Shown: positions 39,247 to 47,107 of the stretch, in pieces | How the letters are laid out: every line of letters begins with the position of its first letter | How positions within the stretch are numbered: the first letter of the stretch is position 1 | Source of the DNA: a virus | Reading direction: 5' to 3' (one strand) | Length of the DNA: 64,000 nt | IMG/VR virus record: IMGVR_UViG_3300030508_000013 | Span: 101,073-165,072 of that record | Notes under the pieces: generated by a model | Databases searched by the model: none | What the model saw: only the letters and a program-made list of their open reading frames with translations | What the model was told of the DNA's origin: nothing | Program-made: the position numbers and the translations under genes

Positions 39247-39636
39247 TTACAACCAACGAATAGCTGAATAGTTGATGATTAAGTGAATGATATTGTCGCA
39301 GATAATTAACAACCATACAGCTAACCAATCAGGGGTACAGTTCGGATATCCTGTCTTAGAACAATCTTTCCATTTAAGTGTTGGCTCGTTAATCCAGTTC
39401 TTTGCAAATACAAGATATTTAGCTAAACTATAATGGTCAATAATTGCGTGTGAAATACAAATGACAATAATTGCATTGCGTGATATACCAAGAAACATAA
39501 AAGGGATTGCGTAAACAATAGCGTGAAAATAAGCAGCAAACACGCCTCTAATAGAGCCTTCTACTTTCTTATTTGCCATCCAACTGGTTTGTGTTATGTA
39601 ATCGCCAATCAGATGCAATAATAGTTGTTCATACAT
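39247..39636 (-). CDS. DUF3307-like membrane protein, 129 residues
   Basis: Start at MYEQLLLHLIGDYITQTSWM with AAAGGAAACATA before it. HLIGDYITQT..MA..K, then VFAAYFHAIVYAIPF and ISHAIIDHYSL match the DUF3307 pattern of small multi-span membrane proteins in phages and bacteria. Three to four hydrophobic helices. Function unproved. Confidence 0.72.
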   Translation of the reverse strand: MYEQLLLHLIGDYITQTSWMANKKVEGSIRGVFAAYFHAIVYAIPFMFLGISRNAIIVICISHAIIDHYSLAKYLVFAKNWINEPTLKWKDCSKTGYPNCTPDWLAVWLLIICDNIIHLIINYSAIRWL

Positions 39637-39646
39637 TATGTTTCCT

Positions 39647-39958
39647 TTACTTAATACGTGTAACGAGTTCAGCATCGAATAAATAAGCTAGCCATGTAGT
39701 CAACGCTGTAACGTAATCGTGTTGGTTACTACCGTTATGGCTAATATGAAATACTAGAGGGCTACATTCATCAAATGTTAACCACCAGCTACTATCTCTG
39801 GTAAGTATATAAGTGTTACCGTCGCCTACATCAAGTTCGAGTTTAGGTAAACCCTCAATAACGCCAACATTGATAGTGCGCGAAACAGTCTGTGCGATTA
39901 TCAGTCTATCTATAGCACCAATAGCATCTGTTATTCTAATGCAAACTAAAGATGACAT
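39647..39958 (-). CDS. hypothetical protein, 103 residues
   Basis: Beta-rich: LVCIRITDAIGAIDRLIIAQ, then TYILTRDSSWWLTFDE and SPLVFHISHNGS, with a C-terminal helix. GGAGAATAAAA precedes the ATG. Function unknown. Confidence 0.7.
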   Translation of the reverse strand: MSSLVCIRITDAIGAIDRLIIAQTVSRTINVGVIEGLPKLELDVGDGNTYILTRDSSWWLTFDECSPLVFHISHNGSNQHDYVTALTTWLAYLFDAELVTRIK

Positions 39959-39973
39959 TTTTATTCTCCTGAG

Positions 39974-40672
39974 TTAACTGCATGTAGTTTCTTTATCTTC
40001 TACAAGAAGTAATTGTTTCAAATTTTTCAGTGGTCGTTTTATCTGAGCTTTAGCGTTATAGAGAATAAGACATGCCGGACACGCACCACACGGTTTAGTA
40101 ATGTTGTTATCTTTCACTGGTAATTCACACACCCATGTTTTCAAAAGAAGATTTTTCGGTAAAGCTCTTAGAACATCAGTTTTCCTAAAACCCTTTTCAA
40201 TTAATGGGAAACGTAAAGGAATTACAGGTTTATTACCATTAACCAATTTCCATATTTGTTTCCAAAGCTTTTTAATTGTATCGAGTTTTATCGTAATGTC
40301 ATCTCCAAGAATATACCCAATCTGCACTTCTGATACACGGTATGGATCAGCTATGTATACCGCTCCGATGATCCACGGTAAAGTTTGTCTGAACTCCATG
40401 AAACTACCATAAGTTCCATTGAGTTCACGTAACTCTTTTATACCGTGATCGGTTAGTACTAAATGTTCCCCTTGTTTTAACAATATCTTAAATATCTCAG
40501 AACGTGCTTTTAATTCCATCTGAACTTTTTCTTCATGCTGACAACAATCTACATAGAGCGTATATACATCTGACTTTTGTAAAGCATTCATCAACATAAG
40601 AGTGGAATCATTTCCGCCAGAGAATAACAATAGCGGTAGTTTTCCATCAGAGGATATTTTATTCTTTTTCAC
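39974..40672 (-). CDS. QueC-like ATP-pyrophosphatase (7-cyano-7-deazaguanine synthase family)
   Basis: 232 residues. LLLFSGGNDSTLMLM (residues 14-28) is the PP-loop SGGxDS that binds ATP. The C-terminal C-x(n)-CGACPAC (near 195-205) is the zinc site of QueC. QueC makes preQ0 from 7-carboxy-7-deazaguanine, used for queuosine or for 7-deazaguanine DNA modification in phages. Other pathway genes (folE, queD, queE, dpdA-type) are not in this window, so DNA modification is an inference. Another PP-loop enzyme remains possible. Confidence 0.7.
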   Translation of the reverse strand: MKKNKISSDGKLPLLLFSGGNDSTLMLMNALQKSDVYTLYVDCCQHEEKVQMELKARSEIFKILLKQGEHLVLTDHGIKELRELNGTYGSFMEFRQTLPWIIGAVYIADPYRVSEVQIGYILGDDITIKLDTIKKLWKQIWKLVNGNKPVIPLRFPLIEKGFRKTDVLRALPKNLLLKTWVCELPVKDNNITKPCGACPACLILYNAKAQIKRPLKNLKQLLLVEDKETTCS

Positions 40673-40743
40673 TGAAACTCCTTATTTTCAATTGGTATTT
40701 TATACCATGATTTTCAATTTTGCGGCATAAGCGCCACGTTAAA

Positions 40744-40971
40744 TTAAGATCTATTACGTTTCTTAGAACGTCTAGCAATCTTTGCTAAACTCTTACGAGT
40801 TTCTTGCGAACGATGTGTTTTGTTATTGCCGTAGCGAATACGTCTATCACTATCGCTTTAACAACCTGTATCTTGACACGGTTCTGCCTCGCGACGCGTG
40901 TCTTCATCAACCATTTCTTGAGTCATGACAGGCACCTCTCGTATTAAAGGAATCGTAGTTTGGTTTTCCAT
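40744..40971 (-). pseudogene. small basic protein gene with an in-frame TAA
   Basis: MENQTTIPLIREVPVMTQEM ... EPCQDTGC, TAA, then 37 more codons in the same frame (SDSDRRIRYGNNKTHRSQET ... RRSKKRNRS). The second half is very basic and has no start of its own. The ATG overlaps the stop of the upstream gene. A nonsense change or base error is likely; readthrough is possible. Confidence 0.5.
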
Positions 40972-41356
40972 TATACATTATCCGTATTCTTTACTTCGCG
41001 AACAATACGATCTTCTGTACGTTGTTTAAGCCAACTTAAAGCATCTTCTATACACGACATTGCTTTCATGTTTTCCGTACAATTAAATGGACCAGTTTGA
41101 AAACCATATAGACGATAGTAAACAACAGCTAATAGACTTTCTAACGTTACGCCGGTATACCCACAATCTAATGGGTTACCATTTTGAAACGAAATGCTTA
41201 ATAGCTGTTCCGTTGCGTTTATGCCGTTGACACAATTATCTAGTACTATGCTATAAACATTATTTGCATTTGTTTTACTTTTTCGTCACAAGCATAAACT
41301 CTTAAGTTTGTGGTTTCGCCTTCTGCTATATGAATATCAATTTCTCGTAACGGCAT
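40971..41356 (-). pseudogene. acb2-like: Acb2/Tad1-like cyclic-nucleotide sponge, frame broken at A5
   Basis: The C-terminal half GVTLESLLAVVYYRLYGFQT, then GPFNCTENMKAMSCIEDALS and WLKQRTEDRIVREVK matches the anti-CBASS Acb2 hairpin family (L..V..RL..FQ.GPF.C.EN..A...I..AL..L..RT..R..R.V). Acb2 hexamers trap cyclic di- and trinucleotides. The N-terminal part (MPLREIDIHIAEGETTNLRV) has AAGGATAAAATC before it. The frames join only if the A5 in GACGAAAAAGTA were A6, or by -1 slippage there. If functional it counters host CBASS or Thoeris signalling. Confidence 0.68.
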
Positions 41357-41385
41357 GATTTTATCCTTAGTAAATTAAAATGAGA

Positions 41386-41464
41386 TGGCCTGTCAGGAGG
41401 GACTCGAACCCCCATTGATCCGCTTACTCGGCTGCAGTTTAGAAGACTGTTGAGATACTGACAG
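41386..41464 (-). tRNA. tRNA-like gene without a D-arm, anticodon TCT (Arg?)
   Basis: Acceptor CTGTCAG/CTGACAG is perfect, discriminator G and CCA are encoded, T-arm GGGGG-TTCGAGT-CCCTC and anticodon arm CAGT-CTTCTAA-ACTG are clear. A long variable region with CCG-AGTAAG-CGG follows. Only about five bases (TCTCA) replace the D-arm. Could be a specialised or decayed tRNA, or a tRNA mimic. Confidence 0.6.
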
Positions 41465-41472
41465 GTTGAAAC

Positions 41473-41724
41473 TTAAACTTGTGCTTCTAACAATTGGCTA
41501 GATGCCGCGTCAATTGTGGACTGAGTTGTATCAGCTAGAACAACATATGGGACTACGCCATTAATACGCGCAATGGCTATGTTTGCATCAGCTTGGGTTG
41601 CGTAATTAATAACAAATACATCTGAACTAACCCCAATCTCGTACAGTGTCATATTTTCTTTTGAATTGAGATAAACCATATTCCAATTCAACGAATTCAT
41701 CAAAAACAGTAAATAGACATTCAT
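41473..41724 (-). CDS. hypothetical protein, 83 residues
   Basis: AGAAGGG lies nine bases before the ATG. N-terminus is aromatic and partly hydrophobic, then SDVFVINYATQADANIAIARI and GVVPYVVLADTTQSTIDAAS. Alpha/beta, soluble. It follows the promoter at 41744 and precedes the tRNA. Function unknown. Confidence 0.65.
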   Translation of the reverse strand: MNVYLLFLMNSLNWNMVYLNSKENMTLYEIGVSSDVFVINYATQADANIAIARINGVVPYVVLADTTQSTIDAASSQLLEAQV

Positions 41725-41743
41725 GGCAAAGCCCTTCTCGTAA

Positions 41744-41770
41744 CAGTGATATATTAGTGAAAAATTTTAA
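41744..41770 (-). promoter_or_regulatory. phage-type promoter, weaker match
   Basis: Minus-strand TTAAAATTTTTCAC then TAATATATCACTG. The ATATATCACT core is kept, the left part is AT-rich but diverged. Upstream of the 41473 gene and tRNA. Confidence 0.5.
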
Positions 41771-41868
41771 GATAGACAATATGTCTCTGTACTATAGAGC
41801 CGTCTTGTTTATTTTAACTGAGCAAATAAAAAAAAATTAGATTTCTTTATCTATAAAATTAAAGCATA

Positions 41869-41898
41869 CAGTACTGCGTGATTTATCACGCAGTACTG
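41869..41898 (-). terminator. terminator hairpin
   Basis: CAGTACTGCGTGAT/ATCACGCAGTACTG, 14 perfect pairs, nine bases past the stop of the 41907 gene; followed by TATGCTTTAATTTTAT on the minus strand. Confidence 0.78.
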
Positions 41899-41906
41899 AG
41901 TTATAT

Positions 41907-42629
41907 TTAACTATTATTACGTAACTCGTATTCCAAATAGAAACGCGACCAGTCTTCTAATTTACCAACATCACTAGAAATTTCATGCAGTATATCATCT
42001 GCGGTCATGAATCCTAACAACAGTAATTCATCTTCGTTACTTAAAACTTCAAGATCTTCAGGGACAGTGACTGACATTACTACACCAACATGAACAGCAT
42101 GAACTTCGTGATTAAGAAGAATAATTAAGTCTTCTGATTGGATTGGAATTTGTCCCAGTGCAAAAGATGCCGTGGCTGTATCACTTCTTAATTCTTCATC
42201 ACGTTCACGGAAAGCAGCGTCATGAATAGTTTGAGCCAAATTAATTACAGAATCGCTATTATGAACGATATCCATTAAGTCGATATGTCCGCCAAATCCA
42301 ATACTTATCTTTTCAGCTAATTTCTTTTCACCTACCCCTTTACCACGTTTATATGCAAGATATCGAACAACACCATCTTTACCTAATTGTTTAATAATTA
42401 GATACGGAATAATTTGCCGATATGATTTATCTTCTTCTAACACAGAACGCTGCTTAATTGCAAGATGGCTGATTACTTCTTCGATGAATTTACTTAGTGA
42501 AAACTTTGTAACACCCACACGAAAATCTGTTGCGAAGTGTCTTACGCCCTGATCGTTATGATTTTCGAAATACTTAGTCTCGGCAGCGAGTATAAACTGA
42601 GAGTGTTTCTTTGGAGCTAATGCGCTCAT
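41907..42629 (-). CDS. NUDIX-like protein, 240 residues
   Basis: YRQIIPYLIIKQ, YLAYKRGKGVGEKKLAEKIS, GFGGHIDLMD and then a charged RERDEELRSD (near 137-147) follow the order of phage NUDIX-fold proteins, with the Glu-rich helix in the position of the Nudix box, though GX5EX7REUXEEXGU is not exact. NUDIX enzymes hydrolyse nucleoside diphosphate derivatives. The substrate and even activity are uncertain. Confidence 0.62.
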   Translation of the reverse strand: MSALAPKKHSQFILAAETKYFENHNDQGVRHFATDFRVGVTKFSLSKFIEEVISHLAIKQRSVLEEDKSYRQIIPYLIIKQLGKDGVVRYLAYKRGKGVGEKKLAEKISIGFGGHIDLMDIVHNSDSVINLAQTIHDAAFRERDEELRSDTATASFALGQIPIQSEDLIILLNHEVHAVHVGVVMSVTVPEDLEVLSNEDELLLLGFMTADDILHEISSDVGKLEDWSRFYLEYELRNNS

Positions 42630-42688
42630 TTTCTGTTCCTATATTTAAAAATGTAAATCTAAGCTTTGTTTGCTTTTCTATGAGCATA

Positions 42689-43645
42689 TCACTTTTTCAT
42701 ACTGACGCCATTTCGATGTGCATATTCGTATAGAAATAGATCAGTGCGAAGTTCATCAATAGTAAGTGGAACGTAATGCGACGTATCAGTTTCATCTCTA
42801 CGACCTACTAGTTTATTTGGGTCAGATGATTTGTAGAAGTATGATGCTAGTTTTTCTTTATGATCAGGAAGAACATTTACAGCCAGTTCATCTCTTTTAG
42901 CTGATAGAAATGTACGAACGTCGTCTTGTGATCCAAATAGGTCTTCTAAGAATGCTAAAACAATTTCAGTCGGGACATTGATCTTAGCCATTTCTTCGTG
43001 AAGAAGTTGTTTGCCTTTTTGAACTGCTGCTGGAATACTTTCTTTCCAACTAACAGTAGTTGTAAGATAATGCAATCCTCTTGCGTATTCTATTGTTATG
43101 GCATATACGTCATCTGCGAATTGTGAAAACGTAGCATTTGTTTCTACATGATAAGTTTGTTCGTGTAATCTCTGAGATAGTTTGCATAATTGAGAAAAGT
43201 CGTTATGTTCTTCTGTTTTTAAGAAATGTTCAAGTAAACAAACAGTGCTCAGTACATCAGGGATAAAGTTAATAATCTCTTTACCTTTAATCAACTGTCC
43301 TTCGATAGTAATGAGACCATAAATAGCACCACATCCCATAATGTCAAATGCGTGCCCTGGTGTTCCGTCTACCCATTGATCGGCATCTAATGGATTCATC
43401 TTTTCCAGAGGACCACCTTGACGAAAATATCTAGTAGTAACAACAAATTCACCAGCGCGTCTATCACAAGGTACTGTATGATCCCAAGGTTCTACCTTTT
43501 CAGCATCGTAGAACGCACGTGCTTCTTCTAAAGTATAGAAAGGCCCGAACTGTTTACGGTTAACAGGTGGGAAAAAATCTTTCTGAGGTTGTAGAAAAAT
43601 TAAGGCGCCATAGATAGCAGTGCCTGAGATTTGGTAGCGAGTCAT
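42689..43645 (-). CDS. hypothetical protein, 318 residues
   Basis: N-terminal 120 residues are alpha/beta (TAIYGALIFLQPQKDFFPPV; RAGEFVVTTRYFRQGGPLEK). The middle is helical with His (EHFLKTEEHNDFSQLCKLSQ RLHEQTYHV). No catalytic signature recognised. Its start overlaps the 43645-43779 stop (TAATG). Confidence 0.7.
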   Translation of the reverse strand: MTRYQISGTAIYGALIFLQPQKDFFPPVNRKQFGPFYTLEEARAFYDAEKVEPWDHTVPCDRRAGEFVVTTRYFRQGGPLEKMNPLDADQWVDGTPGHAFDIMGCGAIYGLITIEGQLIKGKEIINFIPDVLSTVCLLEHFLKTEEHNDFSQLCKLSQRLHEQTYHVETNATFSQFADDVYAITIEYARGLHYLTTTVSWKESIPAAVQKGKQLLHEEMAKINVPTEIVLAFLEDLFGSQDDVRTFLSAKRDELAVNVLPDHKEKLASYFYKSSDPNKLVGRRDETDTSHYVPLTIDELRTDLFLYEYAHRNGVSMKK

Positions 43646-43779
43646 TATTTATCCTTTGTTTGGCTGTTAATAAAATATTCGTTCATCTTACGTAAGTTTT
43701 CAAAATACTGAAAATAAGCACTTGTCCATACGTTCATGATTTCGCGGGCAAGAATATAAGTTGGAAATGATATAAACAT
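43645..43779 (-). CDS. small protein, 44 residues
   Basis: MFISFPTYILAREIMNVWTS, then YFQYFENLRKMNEYFINSQTKDK in part: an amphipathic aromatic helix. AAAGGAATAAAA precedes the ATG and the stop overlaps the next ATG, so it is coupled. Function unknown. Confidence 0.6.
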   Translation of the reverse strand: MFISFPTYILAREIMNVWTSAYFQYFENLRKMNEYFINSQTKDK

Positions 43780-43789
43780 TTTTATTCCT

Positions 43790-44098
43790 TTATTTGAAAC
43801 TGGTTATTTCGGTATCTCTCCATTCGGAATTACCGGCTGCATCCTCAAACTTCTGTTGCATACGCTTACGTTTAACACCAGATATCAACGCTTTAATGAA
43901 ACCAATTTTTAGTATCCTGAATTCTAAAGTAGGCTTCATTAAACGTTTATTTTCTTTTTCTTTTACGTTTTGCATAATTGTATCAAAACGAGCGCGGTCA
44001 AAGCGTTTACCAAGTTCGTATGTAATTTGTCCAGCAATCTCTGGTGTGACATACTCTTCGAAATACTGCCGCGTGTTACATACTTTAGCATTATCCAT
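43790..44098 (-). CDS. hypothetical basic protein, 102 residues
   Basis: Helical, Lys/Arg-rich (FDRARFDTIMQNVKEKENKR; GVKRKRMQQKFEDAAGNSEW). May bind nucleic acid. No family recognised. Confidence 0.7.
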   Translation of the reverse strand: MDNAKVCNTRQYFEEYVTPEIAGQITYELGKRFDRARFDTIMQNVKEKENKRLMKPTLEFRILKIGFIKALISGVKRKRMQQKFEDAAGNSEWRDTEITSFK

Positions 44099-44163
44099 TT
44101 ATATCACCTTCATTAAAAGTATTTCTATTAGTACAAGTATATTTAGAAGTTATTCGTGGTATT

Positions 44164-45306
44164 TCAGTTAATACAAACAGCTTCTTTTTCTGTTTTTATT
44201 TCATTCCACAGTGCAGAAAGTGCTTGACTTGTTGTTTGAATAACGAAAATCTGAGATTCTCGTCTTACAGCAGAAGGTTCTACGCGTGTCATTAAGTTAT
44301 TAATTTTAGTAACAAACGTTGTCTCACGAGAAGGATAACTACCTTTTGTATTAGTGAACGTTAACTCGTACATTGTGCCGAACCGTAATTGAATAAAAGA
44401 ACAATCTCCTTGGTTAGCATATCTTGCAACAGCATGCACGGAATCATCCTTTATTACTTTACCCGCTACTACAGAACATGACTTCGGCAACACTGCTTCG
44501 TTATTGAAAATTTCAAAACTTAGTTCTGTTAATTTATTTAGTTCTTTTTCAAAAACAAATTCATCATTTACGGGTTCTGCTTCGTCATACGCTATTTTAA
44601 ATTCTTTTTCAAATTCCTCTTTTAACCCCACAAACGTATAAGTTCCATCTGATTGTACCCATGATTTTTCTAATGGATGGTAGTACCATAAATTAGGATT
44701 AGCGTTAGGAACTACAATAAAAATCGCTTCTAGCGTAATTAAAGCAGACAGTGGTAGCTTAGCTCTTAGAACAATAGTAACGTCTTCCGTACTACCACTA
44801 TCACCATATAAGCCTGTTGCGATTTCTCCAATTACATTGTGCGAAGCAGGAACACCGTTAACTACTAACGGAGGTTTGACGTTTTTAAACACACTGCGTT
44901 TAACAGAGGCCATTATGCTGCCTAAAAGTAAACTTAACTCATTATTAAGCACTACGTCGTTAGTTGGATGAAAATTAAATAATTCAATTGCTTCCTTTAA
45001 TCGCGGGGATGGTTCTGGTCCGAATACTTCAGAATAGTTTAAATATTCTTTAAGTTTAGAAGCGAACGAACCATCCCCTTCAAATACGCATTTTACATTA
45101 GCTTTATCTGATCGAAACTCATTAATGGCACTTTCAAATCGTGTATTTGTTTCAATGAACATCTGCTTGTCATTAGGAAACAGTAAACCAAGATTTTGCA
45201 TTAATTGACCAAAGATAGTTACAACGATATTGATTTCTTTCTCTGGCCGTGAGTCTACACGCAACTTATCAAGTAGTTCTAATAATTCCATTTCGCATTC
45301 TTTCAT
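44164..45306 (-). CDS. hypothetical protein, 380 residues
   Basis: One of the larger unknowns. A helical N-terminal 130 residues, a centre with beta strands (VTIVLRAKLPLSALITLEAI FIVVPN) and a C-terminal part with SFIQLRFGTMYELTFTNT. No signal peptide or membrane helix. Two bases after the membrane-protein gene at 45309. Possibly structural; no evidence. Confidence 0.7.
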   Translation of the reverse strand: MKECEMELLELLDKLRVDSRPEKEINIVVTIFGQLMQNLGLLFPNDKQMFIETNTRFESAINEFRSDKANVKCVFEGDGSFASKLKEYLNYSEVFGPEPSPRLKEAIELFNFHPTNDVVLNNELSLLLGSIMASVKRSVFKNVKPPLVVNGVPASHNVIGEIATGLYGDSGSTEDVTIVLRAKLPLSALITLEAIFIVVPNANPNLWYYHPLEKSWVQSDGTYTFVGLKEEFEKEFKIAYDEAEPVNDEFVFEKELNKLTELSFEIFNNEAVLPKSCSVVAGKVIKDDSVHAVARYANQGDCSFIQLRFGTMYELTFTNTKGSYPSRETTFVTKINNLMTRVEPSAVRRESQIFVIQTTSQALSALWNEIKTEKEAVCIN

Positions 45307-45308
45307 CT

Positions 45309-45998
45309 TTACATTTCCAAGGAATCATCTTTTAACAAAAACTTAGGAATGCCAGTTAGTACAAAATCACTAGTAGCTTGGGTTCCTTCTGGCAATATTG
45401 ATTCTACCCATACATCTTCAGAATATAATTCTGGTATACTGGTATTGCCTGTCTTTTTAATAATTTGATTTGCGTATGCTGCAATTTCGAATGCTTCGAC
45501 CCGGTCAACATAACGAAACTTACTAGTTAAGAAACCTTGATCATCTGTATACTTACAAGATTTTCCATTTACTCCAAGTTCACCCATTCCCCAAATAACA
45601 TGATGATGTCTTCCTGGTCTAGGTACTTGAAATATAAGGCCAGACGGATGTCGAATAGCAGAAGCTAAAATTGTTTCAAAACTATTAGAATCCTCACAAA
45701 CGGATTTGTGATATAACGTAGACCACGCGCGCTGTGTACCATACAGCAACATGTATTTTACAGATTGTACATTAATTGGTTTACTTTCTATTTTTCTGTA
45801 AAATACTTCTACCAGTAATTTATTTACGTTAACCCTTAAAAATAATTTAATATATATTAACACTGGTAATATAGCAAAACATCCTATAACAGGATGACTT
45901 GTATGAAGTGTATAATTGACGATTAAAAATAAACTAATCAAATAAAACACATACAAGACGAAATTCGTTTTTCCAATAAACCACAATGTCCATTTCAT
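45309..45998 (-). CDS. membrane protein with a phage GRHHHVI/DDQGF module, 229 residues
   Basis: Two N-terminal transmembrane helices (VLYVFYLISLFLIVNYTL; VIGCFAILPVLIYIKLFL), then a soluble module with PRPGRHHHVIWGMGE, YTDDQGFLTSKFRYVDRVEA and FEIAAYANQI. I have seen this soluble module as a stand-alone small phage protein; here it is anchored. Function unknown. Confidence 0.7.
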   Translation of the reverse strand: MKWTLWFIGKTNFVLYVFYLISLFLIVNYTLHTSHPVIGCFAILPVLIYIKLFLRVNVNKLLVEVFYRKIESKPINVQSVKYMLLYGTQRAWSTLYHKSVCEDSNSFETILASAIRHPSGLIFQVPRPGRHHHVIWGMGELGVNGKSCKYTDDQGFLTSKFRYVDRVEAFEIAAYANQIIKKTGNTSIPELYSEDVWVESILPEGTQATSDFVLTGIPKFLLKDDSLEM

Positions 45999-46007
45999 TT
46001 TATTCTC

Positions 46008-46333
46008 CTAATATCTTTTAAAACCGTTATCAAGTAAATTCGAAAGAAGAAGCACTTTACGTTTACACAATAATCCGTAAGTCTTTCTTGATTCTTGTTC
46101 TGATTTTTGGATTAAGTTATAAACTTCATTACGATTGGGGCAAATGAAAACGCCCCATTCATTAAAGATAAAACCATATGACAATCTGATTATACGAGTG
46201 TCTATTTTTCTTCATCGAATAAATGGAAAGCGTTGCTCCATTCACGACCATCAACTTCTCGATAGATACTTGCTATTTCATTATTGTTTTTATGTATTCG
46301 ATTTGAAAATAAATCAAGAACACTTTGTGACAT
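46008..46333 (-). pseudogene. phage protein gene broken at an A5 run
   Basis: MSQSVLDLFSNRIHKNNNEI ... AFHLFDEEK then TAG. In the -1 frame IDTRIIRLSYGFIFNEWGVF continues to ...LLLSNLLDNGFKRY. One extra A in GAAGAAAAATAG would give a 107-residue protein. GGAGAATAAA precedes the ATG. Same type of break as at 40971 and 8204. Confidence 0.55.
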
Positions 46334-46346
46334 TTTATTCTCCATT

Positions 46347-46721
46347 TTAATTTGGATTGAGTAGATATTCTCTTATTTTTTTCTTTGCTATTTCAACATC
46401 AGCTTTATATCCAATGCCTTGACAATGTGAAGATATTTCATTATGTAATTCTTCTATTAAAGCCATTGTCTTATCAGCTTGTTCAATAGTCAAACCTTTA
46501 GCTGGATATTTTGGATCAACTACCTTCACTGGTAAAATATCATACTTAAAACCATTCCAATGATACTCGAGTTTAGTATGACTGGAATAATACGTTACTC
46601 CAGCAGTACCTATTTTTGGAAAATGTGATTCATTTTCATATTCTCGTTTAAGAGGTAAAGACAGATATACTTCTTTTTTATTATAAGCAGGATAAGTAAC
46701 AGTCATTATGTCAATATTCAT
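46347..46721 (-). CDS. hypothetical protein, 124 residues
   Basis: Beta-rich N-terminal half (DIMTVTYPAYNKKEVYLSLP; GTAGVTYYSSHTKLEYHWNG) and helical C-terminal half ending KKKIREYLLNPN. The start overlaps the upstream stop by one base. Function unknown. Confidence 0.7.
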   Translation of the reverse strand: MNIDIMTVTYPAYNKKEVYLSLPLKREYENESHFPKIGTAGVTYYSSHTKLEYHWNGFKYDILPVKVVDPKYPAKGLTIEQADKTMALIEELHNEISSHCQGIGYKADVEIAKKKIREYLLNPN

Positions 46722-46996
46722 TAACGTTCCTTTATTTCTTTTAAGGTATTCGTTGTCGAGTCAAATTTAAATAGAGATATTTTAGATGTCTCATTGTCAA
46801 CAATCGATAACGTAATATCATCCGATAGTGGGATTGGTTGATTTATGCACTTTTCTCTCTCTTGTTTACCTTTTGTTATTTTAGCATTAAGATTAACCAA
46901 AGCATAAAACAAAACAGCAATAAACGCACCGCCAATAGCGTATCCAATTAATAGAAAAGTAATTAACCACTCAGAAACTGTTAAGGGAATGTTCAT
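46721..46996 (-). CDS. membrane-anchored small protein, 91 residues
   Basis: One N-terminal transmembrane helix (WLITFLLIGYAIGGAFIAVLF), then a charged segment and a short beta domain (DITLSIVDNETSKISLFKFD). Cytoplasmic soluble part likely. Function unknown. Confidence 0.68.
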   Translation of the reverse strand: MNIPLTVSEWLITFLLIGYAIGGAFIAVLFYALVNLNAKITKGKQEREKCINQPIPLSDDITLSIVDNETSKISLFKFDSTTNTLKEIKER

Positions 46997-47048
46997 TTGG
47001 TTTTATGCGAGATACCTCGCTATTTATTGCGAGGAGGGATAGCATATA

Positions 47049-47070
47049 GGGTAATGTAGTCACATTACCC
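47049..47070 (-). terminator. terminator hairpin
   Basis: GGGTAATGT/ACATTACCC with loop AGTC, just downstream of the IscB remnant in its direction of reading. No T-run, so moderate. Confidence 0.5.
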
Positions 47071-47107
47071 TACCCTCACGCATTCCTTTCTATAGTAGCT
47101 ATCATGA

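Noticed and set aside
1172-40971. Genome-wide stop-codon reassignment
   Set aside because: The suspicious in-frame stops are of different types (TGA, TAA) and the same codons end other genes normally.
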